Source: Nitratireductor aquimarinus
GTDB taxonomy: Bacteria > Pseudomonadota > Alphaproteobacteria > Rhizobiales > Rhizobiaceae
Assembly (NCBI RefSeq): GCF_017255295.1
Contig: NZ_JAFKDE010000011.1
Coordinates: 62,001-126,000, forward strand
Reading direction: 5' to 3'
Length of the DNA stretch: 64,000 nucleotides
The notes under the pieces were generated by a model. It searched no databases. It saw only the letters and a list, made by a program, of their open reading frames with translations, and was not told the DNA's origin. The translations under genes and the position numbers were made by a program. The number at the start of each line of letters is the position of its first letter. Position 1 is the first letter of the stretch. Shown here piece by piece: positions 34,335 through 44,677 of this stretch.

Positions 34335-34847
34335 ATGCTGAACAAGGGAATGCTCCGGGGCTTTTTGATCGCCCTTTTCTTCGGCGTGGTGCTTTTTGCA
34401 CTGATCCCGATCCACGTGCCGCGTCCTTCCTTCATTCCAGGCTTCGCGCCCCCGCCAGACATGTGGCCGCGCACCGTCTCGATTCTGGGCCTCGCGCTCG
34501 GCATTCTGGCGATGGTGCTTGTGGCTCTCAGCGGCGGGCGCGCAGCTCCGGAAGAGGCGGAATATTCGCCTGCCTCGCCTGCGGAATGGCGCAACCGGCT
34601 GATCCGGCTCGCGCTGGCGCTCGCCGCATTTGCAGGCTTCGTCTTTCTTGCGCCGCGCCTCGGTTTTCTGCCGTCATCGATGCTGCTGGCGCTCGCTGCC
34701 TTCATTCTCGCCGGAGCTTCGTCGCGCTGGGTCGCAGTGCTTGCGCTGGCCGTCCTGCTGCCGCTCGGCCTGCAGCTCTTCTTCGGCAATGTAACGCACA
34801 CGCCCTTCCCTCAGGGGAGCTGGGGCATCTTCCCCACCTTCAACTGA
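34335..34847 (+). CDS. TTT transporter small membrane subunit (TctB family)
   Basis: Protein of 170 residues with four probable membrane segments (near 8-26, 46-64, 92-108, 113-148). The size and the place between TctC and TctA genes identify it as the small subunit of a tripartite tricarboxylate transporter; TctB proteins share little sequence. It lies 28 bases after the binding-protein gene and 25 before tctA. Confidence 0.85.
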   Translation: MLNKGMLRGFLIALFFGVVLFALIPIHVPRPSFIPGFAPPPDMWPRTVSILGLALGILAMVLVALSGGRAAPEEAEYSPASPAEWRNRLIRLALALAAFAGFVFLAPRLGFLPSSMLLALAAFILAGASSRWVAVLALAVLLPLGLQLFFGNVTHTPFPQGSWGIFPTFN

Positions 34848-34872
34848 GAACGCCACCAGGACCGCTCAACAC

Positions 34873-36366
34873 ATGTGGAACGATCTTCTTTTCGCATTCG
34901 AATCCGTCGCCACGCTGGCCAATGTGCTGGCCATGGGCGCAGGCATCCTGGCCGGTGTGATCATCGGCGCCATTCCGGGCATGACCGGCACCATGGCGGT
35001 GACGCTCGCCCTGCCCTTTACCTTCTATCTGTCGCCCGTCACCAGCATTCTGCTGCTCGTTGCGCTCTACAAGGGCAGCACCTATGGCGCGTCGATCTCG
35101 GCGATCCTCATCAAGACGCCGGGCACGGCGTCCGCTGCCTGTACGGTGCTTGATGGCTGGCCGCTCGCCCAGAAGGGCAAGGCCGGCAAGGCGCTCAACA
35201 TGGCGCTCATCTCGTCCTGTATCGGCGATTTCCTGTCCAACATTTCGCTGATCTTCCTCGCGGCCCCGCTGGCGCTTCTGGCGCTGCGCGTTGGTCCGCC
35301 CGAATATTTCATGCTGATGGCCTTCGCGCTGACCATGGTCGCCTCCATTTCCGGCGGCTCGCTGTTGCTCGGCGTCGTGTCGGCCTGTTTCGGTCTGCTT
35401 CTGGCAACCGTCGGCGAGGACATGTACGGCTCGTTCCGCTTCGCCATGACCGAGGACATGAAGGGTGGCCTTTCCGTGGCACCCGTTCTGATCGGTCTGT
35501 TCGCCCTGCCCGAGCTTCTGCGTCTCATCGTTTTCCGCGAGGAAAACCATGGCCAGGCCATGAAACTTGGCGACAACCGGCTGACGCTGGCGGAATTCCG
35601 TGGCTCGGTGAAATCCATCATCCGCGGCAGCTTCATCGGTGTGATTCTGGGCGCCATTCCGGGCATCGGGCCGTCGGCCGCCGCCTTCTTTTCCTATGGT
35701 GAGGCGCGTCGCTCCTCCCCCAACAGCGAGAATTTCGGCAAGGGCGAGCTGGAGGGCATCGCGGCTTCTGAATCGGCCAACAATGGCTGCTGCGGCGCGA
35801 CCATGATCCCGCTTCTGGCGCTCGGCGTTCCCGGCGACGTGATCACCGGCGTCATGCTCGGCGCGTTCATGATCCAGGGCCTCACGCCCGGCCCGCTTCT
35901 GTTCCAGAACAATCTGAACGAGGTCTACATGCTGTTCATCGGCATGATGTTCTCCTCGGTTCTGCTGTTCGGTGCGGGCAAGCTGACGGTGCGCTTCTTC
36001 TCGCACATCGCGTCGATCCCGCAGGTGCTTCTGACGCCTGTGGTCCTGATGCTGTGCGTCTATGGCATCTATTCGATTTCCAGCAACATGTTCGACGTTA
36101 CCGTCCTGCTCATCATGGGCGTGGTCGGCTTCATCATGCTGCTTTTGAACATCCCCCCGGCGCCGTTCCTGATCGCCTTCATTCTGGGGCCGATGTTCGA
36201 GGACAATCTGCGCCGCGCGCTGGCCATTTCGCGCGGTGACCCGTCCGTCTTCTTCCAGTCCGCCATTTCCTGGATTTTCGCAGGTCTGATCGTGTTCTTC
36301 GTCGGCCTGACGATCCGCCGGGAGTGGCAAAAATACCGAGAGAACCGTGCTGCACAGAATGCCTGA
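34873..36366 (+). CDS. TTT transporter large membrane subunit (TctA family)
   Basis: Membrane protein of 497 residues with about 12 segments. The two TctA signature stretches are visible: GAIPGMTGTMAVTLALP near residue 34 and GAIPGIGPSAAAFFSYGEA near 260, with AASESANNG near 300. It forms the transport channel of the sodium- or proton-driven carboxylate importer. It overlaps or abuts the M20 gene, so transport and hydrolysis are coupled. Confidence 0.92.
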   Translation: MWNDLLFAFESVATLANVLAMGAGILAGVIIGAIPGMTGTMAVTLALPFTFYLSPVTSILLLVALYKGSTYGASISAILIKTPGTASAACTVLDGWPLAQKGKAGKALNMALISSCIGDFLSNISLIFLAAPLALLALRVGPPEYFMLMAFALTMVASISGGSLLLGVVSACFGLLLATVGEDMYGSFRFAMTEDMKGGLSVAPVLIGLFALPELLRLIVFREENHGQAMKLGDNRLTLAEFRGSVKSIIRGSFIGVILGAIPGIGPSAAAFFSYGEARRSSPNSENFGKGELEGIAASESANNGCCGATMIPLLALGVPGDVITGVMLGAFMIQGLTPGPLLFQNNLNEVYMLFIGMMFSSVLLFGAGKLTVRFFSHIASIPQVLLTPVVLMLCVYGIYSISSNMFDVTVLLIMGVVGFIMLLLNIPPAPFLIAFILGPMFEDNLRRALAISRGDPSVFFQSAISWIFAGLIVFFVGLTIRREWQKYRENRAAQNA

Positions 36367-36382
36367 GGCCGAAAAGTCCACC

Positions 36383-37549
36383 ATGTCACTGCTTGAGAAT
36401 GCCAAGAGCCACCTGAAGGATCTGGTCGCCTTCGATACGACGAGCCGCTACTCGAACCGGCCGCTCATCGACCACATGGCGGCGTTCCTGCGGGAATACG
36501 GCATCGAGCCGGTCATACTGCTGGACGAGACGGGCGAGAAGGCAAACCTGATCGCCCGCATCGGCCCTGCCGACGTTCCCGGTGTCGTGCTGTCCGGCCA
36601 CACCGATGTGGTGCCGGCGCTGGAAAAGGGCTGGACTTCCGGTCCCTTCGACCTGACCGAGCGCGACGGAAAGCTCTATGGCCGCGGAAGCTGCGACATG
36701 AAGGGCTTTGCCGCCTGTGTCATGGCGATGGTGCCGCAGCTTGCAGCCGCGAAGCTGGAAAGGCCGGTCTGGCTCTGCTTCTCGCATGACGAGGAAGTGG
36801 GCTGCCTCGGTGCACCGGCCATCGCCGAATGGCTGGCCGCGCTCGACGTGCCGCCCATGCTGGCGATCATCGGCGAGCCGACCGACATGACGCTGGTGAC
36901 CGGCCAGAAAGGCAAGATCGCCATGCGCTGCCATGTGCATGGCACGTCCGGCCACTCCTCCTTCGCGCCTGATCACGTCAACGCCATCGACTATGCGGCG
37001 CGCATCGTTTCGATGATCGCCGAACGCGGCGAGCAGATCGGCGAGGAAGGCCCCTTCGACCGCGACTTCACGGTGCCGCATTCGACCATGCTGGCGACCA
37101 TGATTTCCGGCGGCGTCGCCACCAATGTGACGCCGGATCTGTGCAGCTTCACCTTCGAGATTCGCAGCCTGCCGACCCATGATGCGCGGGCCGAACTGGA
37201 ATCTCTGAAAAAGCGCGCAAACGAAGAAATTTTGCCGAAAATGCAGGCGAAATGCGCCGAAACCGGCATCGAATGGGAAGAAATTTTCGCCTATCCGGCG
37301 ATGGGCGACAGCACGTCGACCGACGGCTTCGCCTTCTTCCGCGACATCATGCCGGAGTGGTCGGGCAAGGTGTCCTACGGTTCGGAAGGCGGTGTGTTCG
37401 AGACCATCGGCGGCATCCCGTCGGTAATCGTCGGCCCCGGCTCGATCCGCCAGGCGCACAAGCCCGACGAGTTCGTTGCCATTGAGCAGCTGGACCTTTG
37501 CCTCGATTTCCTGGGCAAGGTCGCCCGGAAGGTCACCGAACCGGCCTGA
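36383..37549 (+). CDS. M20-family deacylase (ArgE/acetylornithine-deacetylase-like)
   Basis: Zinc hydrolase of 388 residues. Metal ligands are visible in SGHTDVVPA (His, Asp), GRGSCDMKG (Asp), SHDEEVGCLGA (Glu pair) and near the C-terminus in HKPDEFV. The pattern and length fit acetylornithine deacetylase and related deacylases. In this position it probably removes an acyl group from an imported N-acyl amino acid, rather than acting in arginine synthesis. I place the start at ATG 36383; ATG 36359 inside the tctA end is also possible. The 37561-37587 GC-rich hairpin may end the operon. Confidence 0.82.
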   Translation: MSLLENAKSHLKDLVAFDTTSRYSNRPLIDHMAAFLREYGIEPVILLDETGEKANLIARIGPADVPGVVLSGHTDVVPALEKGWTSGPFDLTERDGKLYGRGSCDMKGFAACVMAMVPQLAAAKLERPVWLCFSHDEEVGCLGAPAIAEWLAALDVPPMLAIIGEPTDMTLVTGQKGKIAMRCHVHGTSGHSSFAPDHVNAIDYAARIVSMIAERGEQIGEEGPFDRDFTVPHSTMLATMISGGVATNVTPDLCSFTFEIRSLPTHDARAELESLKKRANEEILPKMQAKCAETGIEWEEIFAYPAMGDSTSTDGFAFFRDIMPEWSGKVSYGSEGGVFETIGGIPSVIVGPGSIRQAHKPDEFVAIEQLDLCLDFLGKVARKVTEPA

Positions 37550-37664
37550 CCTAAGCATTCCGGCCCGGCCGCTCATCGCGGCCGGCCCTCCCCTGACGCA
37601 GAGTTCTGCACAACCGCGTCAGCCTGCTTGACAAGCAGCACCGCCTTCGCCCACCCTAACGCCT

Positions 37665-37770
37665 CACCTGGGGGGTCCCGCCAAGGGGCTGAGATTCTGC
37701 TGGCATGGTTTTCCATGCAGCGCAGTGACCCGATGAACCTGATCCAGTTCATACTGGCGTAGGGATGGTG
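37665..37770 (+). ncRNA. TPP riboswitch (THI element)
   Basis: CACC (37665-37668) pairs with GGTG (37767-37770) as P1. Between them are GGGGCTGAGA with a variable stem, ACCCGATGAACCTGATCC and ACTGGCGTAGGGA, the conserved thiamine-pyrophosphate aptamer segments. It lies 126 bases before thiC. Thiamine pyrophosphate binding would reduce expression of the thi operon. Confidence 0.95.
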
Positions 37771-37837
37771 CATGCTTGGCGGGTCACAGGCTTATCGCGG
37801 CCGAAAACCGTTTCCGTACAGGAACGTCACAGCTCTT

Positions 37838-39714
<1,877 letters not shown>

Positions 39715-39717
39715 CCC

Positions 39718-40692
39718 ATGCATGTCCTCATTCGCGGGGCCGGCATTGCCGGCCTCACGCTGGCCCATGAGCTTGTCCGGGCGGGCGCGCAGGTGACTGT
39801 CTGCGACGTTCGCGCCGGACCGGCGGGCAGCGCCTCATGGCTTGCCGGCGGGATGCTTGCGCCCTGGTGCGAGCGCGAGAGCGCGGAGGAGCCGGTTCTG
39901 ACACTGGGACGCCTTGCTGCGGACTGGTGGGACACGGCGCTGCCCGGCCATGTGTTGCGCAATGGAACGCTGGTGGTCGCACCTGCGCGCGATGCAGCGG
40001 AACTCAACCGCTTCGCCACCCGCACGGGCGGCCATGCGTGGCTGGATGGCGACGGCGTGGCCGCACTGGAGCCCGATCTCGCCGGACGGTTTCGGCGTGG
40101 GCTCTTCTTCCGGGACGAAGCGCATCTCGACCCGCGCCGGGCGATGACGGCGCTGATCGCCGGGTTGAAAGCGGCAGGTGTACGCTTCGCTTACGGTAAT
40201 GATACGTCGGTTGAGGCGGACAGGATTGCCTATTGCACCGGCATGGCGGCCGCTGACGACGGGCTGCGCGGGGTACGTGGCGAAATGCTTCTGCTGCGCA
40301 CGAAAGAGATCAGCCTTTCACGCCCGGTGCGTCTGCTTCATCCGCGCATTCCGGTCTACATCGTGCCGCGCGAGGGGCATCACTTCATGGTCGGTGCGAC
40401 GATGATCGAAAGCGATGATGACGGGCCGATCAGCGCCCGCTCGACAATGGAACTCCTGAACGCAGCCTACAGCCTGCACCCGGCCTTTGCGGAAGCGAAG
40501 ATCGTGGAGACGGGCGCCGGCGTGCGCCCGGCCTATGCCGACAATCTGCCGCGGGTGAAGCAGACCCGGGAGGGGATCAGCGTGAACGGTTTTTATCGCC
40601 ATGGCTTTCTGCTCTCGCCCGCAATGGCGCAGGAGGCGGCGGCCCTGATCCTGAACGAACGCGTGGAGGCTCTGAATGAAGCTCACGGTTAA
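39718..40692 (+). CDS. thiO: Glycine oxidase, thiamine synthesis
   Basis: FAD enzyme of 324 residues. The N-terminal FAD site is IRGAGIAGLTLAHEL (about residues 4-18); the D-amino-acid-oxidase-like C-terminus contains GAGVRPAYADNLP and NGFYRHGFLLSP. It oxidises glycine to the imine used for the thiazole ring. It lies in the usual thiC-thiO-thiS-thiG order and overlaps thiS by 17 bases. Confidence 0.92.
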   Translation: MHVLIRGAGIAGLTLAHELVRAGAQVTVCDVRAGPAGSASWLAGGMLAPWCERESAEEPVLTLGRLAADWWDTALPGHVLRNGTLVVAPARDAAELNRFATRTGGHAWLDGDGVAALEPDLAGRFRRGLFFRDEAHLDPRRAMTALIAGLKAAGVRFAYGNDTSVEADRIAYCTGMAAADDGLRGVRGEMLLLRTKEISLSRPVRLLHPRIPVYIVPREGHHFMVGATMIESDDDGPISARSTMELLNAAYSLHPAFAEAKIVETGAGVRPAYADNLPRVKQTREGISVNGFYRHGFLLSPAMAQEAAALILNERVEALNEAHG

Positions 40693-40873
40693 TGGCGAGG
40701 AGCGGCGCGTGACGGCAACGACGCTTGCCGCCCTTCTCGACGAACTCGACTATGCGCCCGACTTTCTCGCCACGGCGCGCAATGGCGAACTGGTGCGGGC
40801 GGGGGAACGCATTCTCTGCACACTTGATGAAGGCGACCGGATCGAAATTCTCTCGCCCATGCAGGGAGGCTGA
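40676..40873 (+). CDS. thiS: Sulfur carrier protein
   Basis: Ubiquitin-like protein of 65 residues ending in the required Gly-Gly (SPMQGG). ThiF-type adenylation and sulfur transfer convert the end to a thiocarboxylate, which donates sulfur to ThiG. Its start lies inside thiO and thiG begins one base after its stop codon, so the three are translationally coupled. Confidence 0.93.
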   Translation: MKLTVNGEERRVTATTLAALLDELDYAPDFLATARNGELVRAGERILCTLDEGDRIEILSPMQGG

Positions 40874-40874
40874 C

Positions 40875-41648
40875 ATGCTGACGCTCTACGGTGAAACACT
40901 GACATCGCGGCTTCTGCTGGGCACTGCGCAATACCCCTCCCCCGCCATCATGGCCGAGGCGGTGCGGGCTTCGGCCTGCGATATCGTGACCGTGTCGCTG
41001 CGACGCGAGACGGCGGGAAACCGCACTGGCGGGCAGTTCTGGGAGCTGATCCGGGAACTGGGCGTGCGGGTTCTGCCCAACACGGCCGGATGCCACTCGG
41101 TGAAGGAAGCGGTGACCACGGCGCAGATGGCGCGCGAGCTTTTCGGCACGGACTGGATCAAGCTCGAAGTGATCGGCCACCATGACACGCTTCAGCCGGA
41201 CGTGTTTGGCCTCGTGGAAGCCGCGCGCATCCTGAGTGCCGAGGGTTTCAGGGTGTTTCCCTACACGACCGACGATCTGGTGGTGGCCGAACGGCTTCTT
41301 GAGGCGGGATGCGAGGTTCTGATGCCCTGGTGCGCGCCCATCGGCTCGGCGCGCGGGCCTGTGAACGTGGACGGATTGCGGGCGATTCGGGCGCATTTCC
41401 CCGACATTCCGCTGATCGTGGATGCGGGACTCGGACGCCCCTCGCATGCGGGCATGGTGATGGAGCTTGGGTTCGATGCGGTTCTTTTGAACACGGCCGT
41501 TGCAAAGGCCGGCGATCCGGCAGCGATGGCGGCAGCCTTTGCCGGGGCGGTCGAGGCCGGCCACGTGGCCTTTCGCGCCGGGCCGCTGGAGCCGCGCGAC
41601 ATGGCCGTTCCCTCAACCCCGATTATTGGCAAGGCCGTTTTCGAATGA
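40875..41648 (+). CDS. thiG: Thiazole synthase
   Basis: TIM-barrel enzyme of 257 residues forming the thiazole phosphate from deoxyxylulose phosphate, the glycine imine and ThiS thiocarboxylate. The substrate lysine lies in WIKLEVIG near residue 96; PNTAGCHS and MPWCAPIGS are further conserved loops. The start is ATG 40875, one base after the thiS stop codon. It overlaps thiE by 4 bases. Confidence 0.95.
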   Translation: MLTLYGETLTSRLLLGTAQYPSPAIMAEAVRASACDIVTVSLRRETAGNRTGGQFWELIRELGVRVLPNTAGCHSVKEAVTTAQMARELFGTDWIKLEVIGHHDTLQPDVFGLVEAARILSAEGFRVFPYTTDDLVVAERLLEAGCEVLMPWCAPIGSARGPVNVDGLRAIRAHFPDIPLIVDAGLGRPSHAGMVMELGFDAVLLNTAVAKAGDPAAMAAAFAGAVEAGHVAFRAGPLEPRDMAVPSTPIIGKAVFE

Positions 41649-42250
41649 AGCTTGATCCCTTTTATCTCATCGTTGACAGCGCGGCGTGGATTGCCCGGCT
41701 TGCGCCTCTGGGCGTGAAGCTGGTGCAGTTGCGCATCAAGGAGATGGATGCGCAAAACCTCAAGGCCGAGATCGCCGAGGCAAAGCGCATCTGCGCCGGT
41801 CACGACTGCCAACTGATCGTCAACGACCACTGGCGGCTTGCCATCGAGACGGGCTGCGATTTCATCCATCTGGGACAGGAAGATCTGGCGGAAGCCGATC
41901 TTGGCGCGATCCGCGCGGCGGGGATGAAGCTTGGCATCAGCACCCATGATGGAGCGGAACTGCGCACGGCGCTCGCCGAAAAACCGGAATATGTGGCGCT
42001 CGGCCCGGTCTATCCAACGATCCTGAAGAAGATGAAATGGGCGCCGCAGGGGCTCGACCGGCTGGCCGACTGGCGAAAGCGTGTCGGCGATGTGCCGCTG
42101 GTGGCGATTGGCGGGCTGAACCCGGAGCGGTTGCCCGGCGTGTTTGAAGCGGGTGCGGACAGCGCCGCCGTGGTGACGGACATCACTTTGAACCCCGATC
42201 CGGAAGCGCGCACCCGCGAATGGCTGGCGGCGACGGAGAAATGGCGATGA
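41645..42250 (+). CDS. thiE: Thiamine-phosphate synthase
   Basis: Protein of 201 residues of the ThiE family, which joins the pyrimidine and thiazole halves to thiamine phosphate. [10 protein letters not shown] and [10 protein letters not shown] hold substrate-binding residues, and [18 protein letters not shown] and IGGLNPERL follow in the usual order. It overlaps thiG and thiD by 4 bases each. It belongs to the rhizobial type that lies between thiG and thiD. Confidence 0.93.
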   Translation: MKLDPFYLIVDSAAWIARLAPLGVKLVQLRIKEMDAQNLKAEIAEAKRICAGHDCQLIVNDHWRLAIETGCDFIHLGQEDLAEADLGAIRAAGMKLGISTHDGAELRTALAEKPEYVALGPVYPTILKKMKWAPQGLDRLADWRKRVGDVPLVAIGGLNPERLPGVFEAGADSAAVVTDITLNPDPEARTREWLAATEKWR

Positions 42251-42990
42251 GCGCTGCGCATGTGCTGGTGGTCGCCGGCTCGGATTCCTCCGGCGGGGCC
42301 GGTATTGCGCGCGACATCGAGACGATTTCGGCGTTCGGCGTGAAGACATGCCTTGCCGTGACGGCAGTGACCGTGCAGACGCATGAGGCGGTGAGCCGCG
42401 TCGACCTCTGCGCCCCTGAGATGGTGGAAGCGCAGATGCTTGCCGCCCTTTCGGCCAACCGGGTGACGGCGATCAAGATCGGCATGCTGGGAGCCGGTGA
42501 GACGGTGGAGCGCGTCGCGGCCATTCTGCGCGCAAATGCCGACATTCCGGTGGTGCTCGATCCGGTGATCGCTTCGTCTTCCGGGCGGGCGCTGCTTGCC
42601 GAAGACGCGATTGAAACCATGCGCGAAAAGCTGATGCCGCTTTGCAGCCTTGTGACGCCCAACCTGCCGGAACTGGCGCTTTTGACGCGAGAGGAAGAAG
42701 CGGAATGCGAGGCTGACCGGCATGCCCAGGCAGGCCGGATGCTTGCCGGGGGCGTGCGCGCGCTGCTGGTGAAGGGTGGACATGCGCGTGGTGTTCGCGC
42801 GGTTGACACGCTCTTTCGGGCGGACGGGCCACCGCTTCATTTTGATGGACCGCGCCTGCCCGGCGCAATGCGCGGCACCGGCTGCATGCTGGCGAGCGCC
42901 GTCGCGGCTGACCTTGCCCGGGGCGATGCGCTTGAGGCAAGCGTGCGGACGGCCAAAACCCATCTTTCCGAACGCTGGCTGGCTGCCTGA
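42247..42990 (+). CDS. thiD: Hydroxymethylpyrimidine (phosphate) kinase
   Basis: Ribokinase-fold kinase of 247 residues. VVAGSDSSGGAGIARDIET at the N-terminus and GTGCMLASAVAADLA near the C-terminus, with the anion-hole motif GTGC, are typical of ThiD. It phosphorylates HMP phosphate to the pyrophosphate. It is the last gene of the operon and starts at ATG 42247, overlapping thiE. Confidence 0.93.
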   Translation: MSAAHVLVVAGSDSSGGAGIARDIETISAFGVKTCLAVTAVTVQTHEAVSRVDLCAPEMVEAQMLAALSANRVTAIKIGMLGAGETVERVAAILRANADIPVVLDPVIASSSGRALLAEDAIETMREKLMPLCSLVTPNLPELALLTREEEAECEADRHAQAGRMLAGGVRALLVKGGHARGVRAVDTLFRADGPPLHFDGPRLPGAMRGTGCMLASAVAADLARGDALEASVRTAKTHLSERWLAA

Positions 42991-43127
42991 GGCAGGCTGC
43001 GCCCGGCTGTCACTCAGCGTCAGCCTTGGTGAGACACTAAAACCATTTCAATCCTCGTTCGATGGCGTATAAAACGCCCCGCGCCTGCGGGCGCTTTCCC
43101 TTTCAGATCACAAGTTCAGGCAAAGCC

Positions 43128-43982
43128 ATGACCGAGAAGACGTTTCACATCAATCTTACCTGCGAAGATCGCCCCGGCATCGTGGCGGCAGTGACGACGG
43201 AACTCGCCGGTCTGGGTGCGAACATCGCTGAATCCAACCAGTTCTGGGATCGCCAGAGCAACCGCTTCTTCATGCGCATTGCCGCGACCGCGCCCGAGGG
43301 CGTGGAACGCGACGGGCTGATGCGCGCGCTGGAGCCGGCCATTGCGCGCTTCGACATGAAGACCGCGATGAGCGACTCGACGCGGCGGCCGAAGATCATC
43401 ATCATGGTGTCGAAGTTCGACCACGCGCTGCTGCACCTGCTCTACCAGATCCGTGTCGGCTGGCTGGACGCCGAGGTGGTGGCCATCGTTTCGAACCATG
43501 AGGATTCACGCCGCACGGCGGAGATGGAGGGCATCCCCTATCACTGCTGGAAGGTGAACAAGGAGAACAAGCAGGAGCAGGAAGCAAAGCTGCTTGAGCT
43601 GTTCAAGGAGACGGGCGCGGATCTCGTCATCCTCGCGCGCTATATGCAGGTGCTTTCGAACGAGCTCTCGAACCGTCTCTACGGCAAAGTGATCAACATT
43701 CACCATTCGTTTCTGCCGAGCTTCAAGGGCGCGAAGCCCTATCATCAGGCGCATGAGCGCGGCGTGAAGCTGATCGGCGCGACGGCGCATTATGTGACGC
43801 CGGATCTCGATGAGGGGCCGATCATCGAGCAGGAAACCGAGCGTGTGACGCATGCCATGACGGCAGAGGATTTCGTTGCCACCGGCCGCGACATCGAAAG
43901 CCGGGTTCTGGCCCGCGCCGTGAAGCTGCACCTGGAAAACCGGGTGATGATGAACGGGCACAAGACGGTCGTCTTCGGGTGA
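43128..43982 (+). CDS. purU: Formyltetrahydrofolate deformylase
   Basis: Enzyme of 284 residues that hydrolyses 10-formyltetrahydrofolate to tetrahydrofolate and formate. An N-terminal ACT domain (LTCEDRPGIVAAVTTEL) is followed by the formyltransferase domain with HHSFLPSFKGAKPYHQAHER and THYVTP-like AHYVTPDLDEGPIIEQ, which carry the catalytic Asn-His-Asp set. Length is typical. It stands 137 bases after thiD and before a repeat cluster, with no partner gene. Confidence 0.95.
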   Translation: MTEKTFHINLTCEDRPGIVAAVTTELAGLGANIAESNQFWDRQSNRFFMRIAATAPEGVERDGLMRALEPAIARFDMKTAMSDSTRRPKIIIMVSKFDHALLHLLYQIRVGWLDAEVVAIVSNHEDSRRTAEMEGIPYHCWKVNKENKQEQEAKLLELFKETGADLVILARYMQVLSNELSNRLYGKVINIHHSFLPSFKGAKPYHQAHERGVKLIGATAHYVTPDLDEGPIIEQETERVTHAMTAEDFVATGRDIESRVLARAVKLHLENRVMMNGHKTVVFG

Positions 43983-44030
43983 CACCTGTCAACAGAGTGT
44001 CGTGAAGGGCGCTCGGGTGTTTTGATCCCG

Positions 44031-44672
44031 TTCTCCGGTTTTCGTCATGCCCGGCCCTGAGCGGGGTATCCATGCCGTCGTCGGCGCAAATGATTGCGGT
44101 TCTGGCATGGATCCTCGGGTCAGGCCCGAGGATGACGAAGTGTGGAGGTGGGCTGGGGTTGGTTCGGCCTGTTGTCGCGTGGTTTTGCCTCTGCGCGTGG
44201 AAAGTACGCGTGGAGAGCATGTAGGACGGTGAGGCCTGACATGCGCAGGATTGTTGCCGGTCACGCTGAAGGTTGGGCGTCCCGCCTTGCTCTCCGGTTT
44301 TCGTCATGCCCGGCCTTGAGCCGGGTATCCATGTCGTTGTCGGTGCAGATGATTGCGGTTCTGGCATGGATCCTCGGGTCAGGCCCGAGGATGACGAAGT
44401 GTGGAGGTGGGCTGGGCTGTTTCAGCCCGTTGTCGCGCGGTTTTGTCTGTGTGCGTGGAAAGTGCACGGTACGGCGAGCAGGACGGTGAGGCCCGGCATG
44501 CGGAGGATGTCCCCGTTCACGCTGAGGTTGGGCGTTCCGCCTTTCTTCCCGGTTTTCGTCATGCCCGGCCTTGAGCCGGGTATCCATGCCGTTGTCGGCG
44601 CAACTGGTTGCGGTTCTGGCATGGATTCTCGGGTCAGGCCCGAGGATGACGAGGTGTGGAGGTGGGCTGGGG
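44031..44672. repeat. Tandem 257-bp repeats containing long palindromes (about 2.5 copies)
   Basis: Three copies of a palindromic core begin at 44041, 44300 and 44555 (spacing 259 and 255). Each core starts TTCGTCATGCCCGGCC and ends with a diverged inverted copy, GGCATGGATCCTCGGGTCAG then GCCCGAGGATGACGA; both arms also contain their own small hairpins. The spacer between cores is repeated too. Palindromes of this type occur in many rhizobial genomes. No gene is seen in the 695 bases between purU and the TctA gene. Confidence 0.85.
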
Positions 44673-44677
44673 GTGGT

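Noticed and set aside
37561-37587. Terminator after the M20 gene
   Set aside because: A GC-rich hairpin is present but no T run follows; too uncertain for a separate feature.
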